Shown here: positions 1 through 5,127 of the stretch, piece by piece
Numbering within the stretch: the stretch's first letter is position 1
How the letters are laid out: every line of letters begins with the position of its first letter
Assembly (NCBI GenBank): GCA_041477005.1
Contig: JBGOUJ010000436.1
Span: 1 to 6,736, forward strand
Origin: JBGOUJ01 sp041477005
GTDB lineage: Bacteria; Acidobacteriota; Terriglobia; Bryobacterales; JACQDG01
Direction: 5' to 3'
Length of the DNA: 6,736 nt
The notes under the pieces: model-generated
The model's input: the letters and a program-made list of their open reading frames with translations, nothing else
Database searches by the model: none
Told to the model about the DNA's origin: nothing
Position numbers and translations under genes: made by a program

Positions 1-1340
1 AATGACCGGAAGCTCATCCCCAACAGCTCGGCGGCCTTCACCTGGACGCCGCCTGCCTTTTTCAGCGCCTCGGCGATGTAGCTCCGTTCGATCTCCTTCA
101 CGTGCGCCTCGAGGTCGAAGCCCGATTCGGGGAGCCCGTCGGCGGGAGCCGCCGATGTCCGCGGCGCGTCGCCGCGGATGCTGGCCGGCAGGCTTTCTGG
201 CAGGATCGCCGGCGTGGCCTCGAGCGCAACGGCCCGCTCCATCACGTTTTCGAGCTCGCGGATATTCCCCGGCCAGTCGTGCTGCACCAGCAGTTCCATC
301 GACTCCCGTGAAACACCGGCAATCTCCTTCCCCATCTGCTCGTTGTACTTCGCCAGGAAGTGGTCCGCGAGCAGCCCGATGTCCTCGCGGCGATCGCGAA
401 GCGGCGGGAGCGCAATGGGTATGACGTTGATGCGGTAGTACAGGTCTTCGCGGAAACGGCCCTCGGTAATCGCCCGGGCCAGGTCCTGGTTCGTGGCCGC
501 GACGACGCGGATGTCCGCCGTGATCTCCTCGAGGCCGCCGACGCGCCGGAAGCGGCGCTCCTGCAGCACGCGCAGCAGCTTCACCTGCACCGCCGGCGGC
601 ACGTCGCCGATTTCGTCCAGAAAGGCCGTGCCGCCGTCGGCCTGCTCGAACTTGCCGGCGCGCGAGCTGCTGGCGCCGGTAAAGGCGCCCTTCTCGTAGC
701 CGAACAACTCGCTTTCCATCAGGTTCTCGGGGAGGGCCGAACAGTTGATCTTCACGAAGGGCCGGTCGCGGCGCGGCGAATGGTGATGGATGGCTCGCGC
801 GATCAGGTCCTTGCCGATGCCGCTTTCGCCCGCCAGCAGCACCGTGGCCCGCGTCGGCGCCACCCGCGTCACGGCCGCGAAAACCTCCTGCATGCGCGAG
901 CTGCGGCCGATGATATTGTCGAACTGATATCTGCGGCCCAGCTCGTCCTTCAGCCGCCGGTTCTCGTCCCGCAAGCTGTGCAGCTCGAGGACCTTATCGA
1001 TCGTCAGCATCAGGTCATCGAGCGAGAACGGCTTGAGCACGTAGTCGCTCGCCCCGGCCTTCATCGCCCGCACGGCGGTTTCCACGCTGCCGAAGGCGGT
1101 CATCATAATGACGGGCAGGGAAGGGTCCATGCCCCGGATCCGGGCGAGCAGATCCAGCCCGTCCATGCCCGGCAGTTTCAGGTCGGTGAGCACCAGGTCC
1201 AGGCCGCCGCGCTCCACCAGCGGCAGCGCCGCCTCGGCGGTGGTCGCTTTTTCCACCGCATAGCCCGCGCCCCCGAGCTGCAGCTCGAGCACGCGCATCA
1301 TGTTCGGTTCGTCCTCCACCACCAAAACCCGTCTTCCCAT
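1..1340 (-). CDS. Sigma-54-dependent response regulator, NtrC family (3' end cut by window edge)
   Basis: This is a transcription activator that, when phosphorylated, remodels sigma-54 RNA polymerase using ATP. It is open from ATG at 1340 to base 1 (446 codons) with no stop. Residues 1-120 are a receiver domain: acidic pocket E9-D10-E11, phosphoacceptor D53 in 'LTDLKLPGMDG', T81 and K103. Residues about 140-370 are the AAA+ domain: Walker A 'GESGIGKD' (171-178), the sigma-54-contacting GAFTGA loop (218-223), Walker B with D242-E243, 'GRFREDLYYRINV' (about 294-306) and 'WPGNIREL' (356-363). After a linker, the Fis-type helix-turn-helix starts near 410 and is cut at 'AAELLGMSFRS', probably only 10-20 residues short. 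Walker A has Ile where Thr is usual. The start matches the family N-terminus, but no clear Shine-Dalgarno precedes it. Its partner is the histidine kinase upstream. Identity is sure; the regulated genes are unknown. Confidence 0.96.
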   Translation of the reverse strand, partial: MGRRVLVVEDEPNMMRVLELQLGGAGYAVEKATTAEAALPLVERGGLDLVLTDLKLPGMDGLDLLARIRGMDPSLPVIMMTAFGSVETAVRAMKAGASDYVLKPFSLDDLMLTIDKVLELHSLRDENRRLKDELGRRYQFDNIIGRSSRMQEVFAAVTRVAPTRATVLLAGESGIGKDLIARAIHHHSPRRDRPFVKINCSALPENLMESELFGYEKGAFTGASSSRAGKFEQADGGTAFLDEIGDVPPAVQVKLLRVLQERRFRRVGGLEEITADIRVVAATNQDLARAITEGRFREDLYYRINVIPIALPPLRDRREDIGLLADHFLAKYNEQMGKEIAGVSRESMELLVQHDWPGNIRELENVMERAVALEATPAILPESLPASIRGDAPRTSAAPADGLPESGFDLEAHVKEIERSYIAEALKKAGGVQVKAAELLGMSFRS

Positions 1341-1438
1341 GTCGCTTCAGATCCCGGGCGGCCGGCGATCCCACCAGACCGCTCCCGCCGGGGCCTTGAA
1401 AAAATGCCGATCTCGCGCAACGACGCCAGCCACGATCA

Positions 1439-1486
1439 GGCCGTCGCCACCAGCGGCAACTTCACCGTGAACGTCCTGCCGCGCCC
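1439..1486 (-). pseudogene. Copy 1 of the histidine kinase 3' end (tail fragment)
   Basis: Read on the minus strand this 48-base stretch encodes 'GRGRTFTVKLPLVATA', followed directly by TGA. The real kinase ends 'GRGTTFTVRLPLVETG' and TGA. It is therefore a detached copy of the last part of the catalytic ATPase domain (the final strand after the G2 box), with no upstream domain attached. It differs from copy 2 at 4 of 48 bases, two of them silent. It has no start codon of its own and is unlikely to be expressed as a protein by itself. Confidence 0.8.
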
Positions 1487-1516
1487 AGTCTGTCGCAAAG
1501 ACGCCAAGCACGATCA

Positions 1517-1564
1517 GGCCGTCTCCACCAGCGGCAACTTCACCGTGAGTGTCCTGCCCCGCCC
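1517..1564 (-). pseudogene. Copy 2 of the histidine kinase 3' end (tail fragment)
   Basis: On the minus strand this encodes 'GRGRTLTVKLPLVETA' followed by TGA, a second detached copy of the kinase's C-terminal tail. It differs from the true gene end at 1663-1710 at about 8 of 48 bases, but from copy 1 at only 4. The two copies are thus closer to each other than to the resident gene. That suggests either duplication after capture from a paralogous kinase gene or drift after an old local duplication. Confidence 0.8.
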
Positions 1565-1565
1565 G

Positions 1566-1644
1566 AATCTCGCGCAAGGACGCCAGGCACGCCAAGAAGA
1601 GCTACTCTATTGGCTTTGCGTTCTTTGCGTCTTTGCGCGAAATC
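1566..1644. repeat. Large imperfect inverted repeat with CGCAAAGACGC-type arms
   Basis: The left arm (1566-1596) and right arm (1614-1644) are reverse complements at 24 of 31 positions and leave a 17-base loop. Each arm is internally repetitive: the right arm is built from 'CTTTGCGT'-like steps and the left from 'CGCCAGGCA'-like steps. It begins 16 bases past the kinase stop codon, so the kinase mRNA would end in or run through a long stem. No T-run follows on either strand, so this is not a standard intrinsic terminator. By recollection, 'TTTGCGTCTTTGCG'-type repeats are common between genes in Acidobacteria and Planctomycetes; I cannot check that here. Confidence 0.8.
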
Positions 1645-1659
1645 TTTCGGTCGGTTCGA

Positions 1660-2937
1660 TCAGCCCGTCTCCACCAGCGGCAGCCTCACTGTGAACGTCG
1701 TGCCGCGCCCCACCTCGCTCGATAGGGTGATCTTGCCGCGGTGGTCGTCCACAATCTTGGAAACGATCGCCAAACCCAATCCTACACCGTCCTGCTTGGT
1801 GGTGAAGAACGGATTGAATATGCTTTCCAGATTCTCGGCGGCGACGCCGCTGCCGGTGTCGGAAACCTCCGCCTCGGCGGAATCCGGAAGGCGGCGGGTG
1901 CGGACCCGCAGCGTGCCGCCCGAGGGCATGGCCTGCACGCCGTTCAGCAGCAGATTGAAGAAGACGCGCTCCATCAGATCGGCGTCGAAGGAGAAGGGCG
2001 CGAGGTCGGCGGCGAAGTCCGTTTCGATCCGGTAGCTGTCTTGCCCGGGCGGCAGGCTGCGGCGCACCTGGCCCAGCGCCTGTTCGATCACCTCGCGCAG
2101 ATCGGCTCGCGAGCGGTGGAGCGGGGAAGGCCGGGCGAACTCCAGAAAGCGCGTGATCAGCCCGTTGGCCCGGTCCACTTCGCCGGCGATCAGGTCCGCC
2201 ATCTCGCGGGCGACCGCGTTTTCGCCGGAAACGTTCTTGGAGACCAGCTCGGCCGAGCCTCGGATAACGCCCAGCGGATTACGCAGCTCGTGGGCGAGGC
2301 CCGCCGAAAGCTGGCCCAGGGCCGCCAGCCGCTCCGAGCGCCGCACCTGCGCCTGCGCCTCGACCAGCTCGCGATTGGCCTTGGCCAGATCGTCCGCCAG
2401 CTTGCGATATTGTTCGGCCTGCCGGCGCTGCTCGGTCACAACGTGGTTCAGCAGAATCCCCGTCATGAAGAAGAACATCATCCGGATGACCAGCTCGCCC
2501 AAGTTGTCGGGCGTCACCTCGAATCGGCCCCAGTCCACCAGAAGCAGGAACGAGCAGTAGACGGCTGAACTGCCGATGGCCGTGAGGAGGGTCCCGATCA
2601 GACCGAGCGTCGACGCTGCCGACACGACCGGCAGAAGAAAGATGAGGTAATACCTGCTCTCAATCTCCCCGGTGACCTTGAGCAGGAGCCACGCGAGGGC
2701 CAGCTTCACAACCACGGCCAGTACCGCGCCCCAGCCGGCCTGCAATTTCGAAACCCGCATCTCGGCCACCTGGACGACGGCGATGGCGCCGAGAGCGATG
2801 AACACGAGCGGATTCTGGGCCGGCAGCGTCGAGGCCAGGGCCAGGAGCACAGCCATGACCAACAGCCAGAGGACGTCGATGCGCCGGAGCCGCAGCCCGG
2901 CACGCCAGTCGGGATGGGTGGTCATGGAGGAATCCAC
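1660..2937 (-). CDS. Membrane-bound sensor histidine kinase, NtrB-like
   Basis: The enzyme autophosphorylates on histidine and should pass phosphate to D53 of the adjacent NtrC-type regulator. Residues about 20-170 contain roughly five to six hydrophobic segments (near 22-38, 43-60, 70-87, 96-115, 116-134 and 149-166) and no large extracytoplasmic domain, so sensing may occur within the membrane. A helical linker (about 168-205) leads to the dimerisation domain with H-box 'AHELRNPLG', phospho-acceptor H216. The ATPase domain shows N-box N328/N332, G1 'DTGSG' at D360, F-box 'FNPFFTTK' (374-381) and G2 'GVGLGLAIV' (384-392), and ends normally at 425. The first in-frame start is GTG at 2937; ATG at 2925 (Met5) is equally plausible, and neither has a good Shine-Dalgarno. 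An AT-rich palindrome lies just upstream. It forms a probable operon with the regulator despite the repeat-filled gap. Confidence 0.96.
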   Translation of the reverse strand: MDSSMTTHPDWRAGLRLRRIDVLWLLVMAVLLALASTLPAQNPLVFIALGAIAVVQVAEMRVSKLQAGWGAVLAVVVKLALAWLLLKVTGEIESRYYLIFLLPVVSAASTLGLIGTLLTAIGSSAVYCSFLLLVDWGRFEVTPDNLGELVIRMMFFFMTGILLNHVVTEQRRQAEQYRKLADDLAKANRELVEAQAQVRRSERLAALGQLSAGLAHELRNPLGVIRGSAELVSKNVSGENAVAREMADLIAGEVDRANGLITRFLEFARPSPLHRSRADLREVIEQALGQVRRSLPPGQDSYRIETDFAADLAPFSFDADLMERVFFNLLLNGVQAMPSGGTLRVRTRRLPDSAEAEVSDTGSGVAAENLESIFNPFFTTKQDGVGLGLAIVSKIVDDHRGKITLSSEVGRGTTFTVRLPLVETG

Positions 2938-2969
2938 AGGGTACTACAGGCCGGACCCTGCACATAATT

Positions 2970-2986
2970 TAACATAATATATGTTA
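2970..2986. promoter_or_regulatory. AT-rich palindrome upstream of the histidine kinase gene (candidate operator/promoter core)
   Basis: TAACATA-ATA-TATGTTA is a perfect 7-base inverted repeat around a 3-base spacer, in an AT-rich island within GC-rich DNA. It lies 33 bases before the GTG start of the kinase. On the minus strand it contains -10-like hexamers such as TATTAT, but I find no good -35 partner at standard spacing. A dimeric repressor or activator site overlapping the promoter is the simplest reading. The binding protein is unknown. Confidence 0.45.
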
Positions 2987-2987
2987 T

Positions 2988-3203
2988 CCGACACTGCGAA
3001 GACTACTGCCCACGTCCAGGCAGACCCTAGATCCACTCCCGGGCGATTGCTCGGCCGGAACCCCGCCCTATAGAATCAGCAGCTTAGTTCCGTCGGTTCC
3101 GCGAAGAACGGAGAGTCACGGGAGAATACCGAAGGCTAGTCGTTCGGAACGAGCACTCGTGCGAGAACTATTGGCGTTTTGGTCGTCCTGCAGCAGAACG
3201 GCC
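2988..3203. other. Non-coding stretch between the kinase promoter and the 3' end of the small gene
   Basis: No convincing gene is seen here. On the plus strand there is a weak promoter-like pair, TTGCTC (3047-3052) and TATAGA (3069-3074) with 16 bases between. Downstream are short palindromes such as TCGTTC-G-GAACGA near 3139-3151 and GCAC-TC-GTGC near 3153-3162. No T-rich terminator follows the small gene's stop on the minus strand. A small plus-strand RNA is possible but unproven. Confidence 0.4.
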
Positions 3204-3623
3204 TCACCCTCTCAGTATCCGCTCTCGAACTGGTTCCACATCAATGCTGGTTACCTCACCCCCACGCTGACCCGCGGTGTAAACCGCAACTACATCCAGG
3301 CTAGCAGTGCTTTCGATCACCAGGAACCCTTCCGCGCCATGGATGAAGTGGAGACCAAAGTCTTTGGTGATCTGAGCGCAGCTCACGTTCTCAGCAAAAT
3401 CGGGTTTCAACTGGTCTTCGAGGAACTTGGAGGGCTCCGTACCCGGCACTGCAATCTTCTTACGCAGCCGTACCGTCTTCGGGTTTGGATTATGAATGTT
3501 GACCGCCGTCTGGTAAACCCCGGGCAGCACCGACGCGGAGGTCTGGGATGTCCCTGGGATATTGGCAGTACACAAAAATTTGACTGCGTACTGAAACCGA
3601 TACCTGCCGGCTGTTTTGGCCAT
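3204..3623 (-). CDS. Small conserved protein of unknown function (beta-rich, two cysteines)
   Basis: This gene encodes 139 residues with no signal peptide or membrane helix, so it is probably cytoplasmic unless exported in another way. ATG at 3623 is chosen over the in-frame GTG at 3629 because AAGGAGG (3630-3636) lies 6 bases before it. The sequence alternates short hydrophobic strands: 'YAVKFLC' (12-18), 'PGVYQTAVNIHNP' (34-46), 'VRLRKKIAVP' (51-60), 'GFLVIES' (99-105) and 'LDVVAVYTA' (109-117), with Cys18 and Cys82. The pattern YAVKFxC, PGxYxTxVNIHN, GFxVIES, LDVVAVYTA and SIDVE matches a family of hypothetical proteins I remember from soil bacteria, without a known role. A beta-sandwich fold is inferred. 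GC is about 52% in 3301-3420 against 68% in a sampled kinase line (2101-2160), which may indicate different origin. No partner gene is adjacent. Confidence 0.85.
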   Translation of the reverse strand: MAKTAGRYRFQYAVKFLCTANIPGTSQTSASVLPGVYQTAVNIHNPNPKTVRLRKKIAVPGTEPSKFLEDQLKPDFAENVSCAQITKDFGLHFIHGAEGFLVIESTASLDVVAVYTAGQRGGEVTSIDVEPVRERILRG

Positions 3624-3629
3624 AGTCAC

Positions 3630-3636
3630 CCTCCTT
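3630..3636 (-). promoter_or_regulatory. Ribosome binding site of the small gene
   Basis: On the minus strand AAGGAGG stands 6 bases before the ATG at 3623. It overlaps the region just before the upstream in-frame GTG at 3629, and so decides the start in favour of the ATG. It is the strongest Shine-Dalgarno in the window and supports the gene as real and well translated. Confidence 0.85.
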
Positions 3637-3648
3637 CTAACGATCTCG

Positions 3649-3678
3649 ATTCTCCTGCCGGTCGCCGGACATTGTCAA
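3649..3678 (-). promoter_or_regulatory. Candidate sigma-70-type promoter of the small gene
   Basis: On the minus strand a perfect -35 TTGACA (3678-3673) is followed after 18 bases by GAGAAT (3654-3649), which matches four of six -10 positions. Transcription would begin near 3642 and leave a leader of about 20 bases ending in the ribosome binding site, a sensible arrangement. The weak -10 keeps this a prediction. Confidence 0.5.
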
Positions 3679-3894
3679 GAACAAAGACTCAAATAAAGTT
3701 TCATCGCTCGGGCTACAAGCTCTCCGCAGCCAGGCCAGATGCACGGTCTAAAGGGGGCTGGGGGGCATACAAACCCATCACGCAACCGGTCCAATCAGTC
3801 TGGGTGATGCGTTTGCAGTCGTCAACTGAAATCCTCGAAACGAAGCACTTCCGGAAGGCGCGTTTCAGGGCGCCACGGGCCTTGCGTACCAAGC

Positions 3895-3900
3895 TATACT
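3895..3900 (+). promoter_or_regulatory. Candidate -10 element of the aldolase gene
   Basis: TATACT matches the -10 consensus at five of six positions and lies 61 bases before the aldolase ATG. No recognisable -35 hexamer sits 16-18 bases upstream, so an activator or a non-standard sigma factor might be needed. It is the best plus-strand candidate in the divide but weak as a promoter call. Confidence 0.25.
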
Positions 3901-3949
3901 ATCGGACTGGCACAAATTGTCGGTCAGGTCAGTCCACGAGAACACTAGA

Positions 3950-3955
3950 AAGGAG
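3950..3955 (+). promoter_or_regulatory. Ribosome binding site of the aldolase gene
   Basis: AAGGAG lies 6 bases before ATG 3962. The open frame runs upstream of this ATG, but an earlier start would place charged residues ahead of the signal peptide. This site therefore fixes the start at 3962. Confidence 0.85.
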
Positions 3956-3961
3956 TTCGAG

Positions 3962-5011
3962 ATGAATCGTCGATTTCCAGTAGTGGCGCTTACGGCAGCG
4001 CTCGGATTCGTTGTATTCCAGGCACAGGGGCAAACGCCTCCAGCCAATGCAGATCCCTATGCGAACAACCCGGAGGCGGGAAAGATGAAGTTCCCCCTCG
4101 CGGCGCCCGCCGGCAAGGACTCCGGCGCAATCACGAACGCGCCTCCCGGCGCCGTCAATCAGGGAATGCTCGATCCGGCCAAATGGAAATATGGGCCGGC
4201 ATTCAATCCGCCACCGAACTCCAAGATCTGGAATCCGGTGATGGTCAAGATGATGAAGGGCGAGAAAGTGACCGGTGGCACAGTATTCAGTTCCGACAGC
4301 CCGGAAACGTATTGCGCGATGGCAAATGCCGGCTATGACTTCATCTGGACCGAGATGCAGCACGACTCGCGTGACTGGGAGGCGGTCGGCCGCATGTGGA
4401 AGGCGTGTCCGCACGCCAAAGCCGTCCCCGGCGTGCGCGTGGCCTACACCGATGAACGGGAAATCCAGCACGCGATGGATCTGGGTGCGTTGGTGATCGT
4501 GATTCCCACGGTGCGCTCAGTGGAAGAGGGGAAAGCCGCAAGGGACTGGACCATGTTCCCGCCGCTCGGGAAGCGCAGCCAGGGTGGCGGCCAGGCCTTC
4601 GATCCCGAGGTGTGGGGCAATGTTCCGGGCGGGTATCGCAACACGATCAACGACAACGTCGTGCTGATCGAGATGATCGAGACGCTGGATGGCGCGAGGG
4701 ACGCACGCGAAATCGCCGCGATTCCGGGCGTGACCGGGATCTTTGCGGCCAGCGGAGACCTGGGCAACTTCTCGGGCTACAAGCAAGGCACACCCGACTA
4801 CGAGCGGCTGATCAACATCGTGCACGACGCGGCGCTTGGCGCGGGCAAGCGGCTGTGCGGTCCGCTGGCATGGCGCGACCGGCCTGATTTCACCTGCTTC
4901 CAGGCGGGCAGCGAAACGGCAGCGATAGCGCGCGGTGTTGCCGCCGAGCTCGGGTCGCTGAAGGACACGCAGGGCAAGCCCGAAGCCGGACCTTACGCTC
5001 CGAAGAAGTAG
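3962..5011 (+). CDS. Exported HpcH/HpaI aldolase/citrate lyase family protein
   Basis: This 349-residue protein belongs to the metal-dependent class II pyruvate aldolase superfamily that includes HpaI, which cleaves hydroxy-oxo acids to pyruvate and an aldehyde. Residues 1-24 form a Sec-type signal peptide ('MNRRF', then a hydrophobic stretch to 'FQAQGQ'), with no lipobox cysteine, so it is probably periplasmic. A Pro/Gly/Ala-rich stretch (25-90) precedes the barrel. By alignment from memory with HpaI, R159 ('PGVRVAYTD') corresponds to the substrate-binding Arg70, and E240 ('IEMIET') and D266 ('ASGDLGNFSG') to metal ligands Glu149 and Asp175. 'PPLGKRSQGGG' (200-210) fits the family's glycine-rich loop. 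The catalytic motif D-x-E-H is here E131-M-Q-H134: the histidine remains, Asp is Glu and Glu is Gln. Natural substrate is unknown. HpaI itself is cytoplasmic and lacks the N-terminal extension. No metabolic partner gene lies beside it. Confidence 0.9.
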   Translation: MNRRFPVVALTAALGFVVFQAQGQTPPANADPYANNPEAGKMKFPLAAPAGKDSGAITNAPPGAVNQGMLDPAKWKYGPAFNPPPNSKIWNPVMVKMMKGEKVTGGTVFSSDSPETYCAMANAGYDFIWTEMQHDSRDWEAVGRMWKACPHAKAVPGVRVAYTDEREIQHAMDLGALVIVIPTVRSVEEGKAARDWTMFPPLGKRSQGGGQAFDPEVWGNVPGGYRNTINDNVVLIEMIETLDGARDAREIAAIPGVTGIFAASGDLGNFSGYKQGTPDYERLINIVHDAALGAGKRLCGPLAWRDRPDFTCFQAGSETAAIARGVAAELGSLKDTQGKPEAGPYAPKK

Positions 5012-5127
5012 AGATCGCTCCGCGGATCACGACGCAGCCGCAACTCGATCAGCAATGGTTTCGGCGCTGAACCGGGCCTTGGGCTTTCACCGTCAGGATC
5101 GAGTAAGCTTAGCTGACTCACTCCTAT
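5012..5127. other. Short gap between aldolase and kinase-receptor genes
   Basis: These 116 bases contain no gene. A small TCCGCGGA palindrome follows the aldolase stop, but no T-run makes it a terminator. An 8-base palindrome TAAGCTTA (5104-5111) lies 16 bases before the next start; its part TAAGCT resembles a -10 only weakly. Co-transcription of the two genes is possible but not shown. Confidence 0.4.

Larger units (their letters stand above)
1408..1598 (-). repeat. Tandem repeat, 78-bp period: repeat arm plus histidine kinase tail copy
   Basis: On the minus strand the order is arm (1598-1565), tail copy (1564-1517), arm (1516-1487), tail copy (1486-1439), arm (1438-1408). The phrase 'cgatcaggccgtc' recurs at 1433 and 1511, exactly 78 bases apart. 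'cgcgcaa' recurs at 1414 and 1571, 157 bases apart, that is 78 + 79. The arms share the core 'CGCAA(A/G/C)GACGCCA' and lie in the same orientation. Because 78 is a multiple of 3, the two tail copies share a reading frame with each other, but that frame differs from the kinase gene's. Amplification by slippage or unequal exchange between arms is the likely origin. Confidence 0.85.
1341..1659. other. Repeat-filled gap between histidine kinase and response regulator genes
   Basis: These 319 bases separate two genes that in NtrB/NtrC-like pairs usually touch or nearly touch. From the kinase side (right) to the regulator side (left) it holds a large palindrome, two copies of the kinase gene's 3' tail alternating with repeat arms, and about 67 bases of non-repetitive sequence before the regulator start. 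I see no T-tract terminator and no convincing promoter for the regulator, so read-through from the kinase gene is the simplest expectation. The palindrome could still alter mRNA stability or the ratio of the two proteins. Confidence 0.8.
3624..3961. other. Divergent intergenic region between the small gene and the aldolase gene
   Basis: This 338-base divide holds the small gene's ribosome binding site and promoter candidate on the left, and the aldolase gene's leader on the right. A plus-strand frame is open from 3159 to 3965, but its right part has no protein-like pattern and its left part is antisense to the small gene. Other visible items are G-runs near 3752-3768 and a short inverted repeat CATCAC/GTGATG (about 3777-3810). 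Nothing points to an RNA gene. Confidence 0.5.

Noticed and set aside
1347..1595. Minus-strand 82-codon frame with an internal 26-residue repeat, ending 6 bases before the response regulator start
   Set aside because: It is an out-of-frame reading of the 78-base DNA repeats, starts at TTG with no ribosome binding site, and its residues resemble no protein. Translational coupling to the regulator is conceivable but unsupported.
1408..1598. CRISPR-like array in the regularly spaced repeats
   Set aside because: Both parts of each unit are repeated, so there are no unique spacers. One part is a gene tail, only two and a half units exist, and no cas genes are present.
360..1694. Plus-strand 444-codon open frame
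   Set aside because: It lies antisense to the response regulator and the repeat gap. Its His/Arg/Gln-rich translation is typical of the shadow of a GC-rich gene, while the minus strand carries clear receiver and AAA+ motifs.
1741..2568. Plus-strand 275-codon open frame
   Set aside because: It is antisense to the histidine kinase, whose H, N, G1, F and G2 boxes are all recognisable on the minus strand. The plus-strand translation shows no domain.
3908..3919. TGGCAC followed by TTG, resembling a sigma-54 -24/-12 promoter before the aldolase gene
   Set aside because: Only 3 bases separate TGGCAC from TTG where 5 are expected, and the essential GC at -12 is missing. Thus there is no evidence that the neighbouring NtrC-type regulator controls this gene.
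3159..3965. Plus-strand 268-codon open frame across the small gene and the divide
   Set aside because: It is opposite a well-supported minus gene, has no ribosome binding site, and its translation shows no hydrophobic core pattern or known motif.
5012..5050. Terminator after the aldolase gene
   Set aside because: Only a short TCCGCGGA palindrome is visible, with no longer stem and no T-tract.
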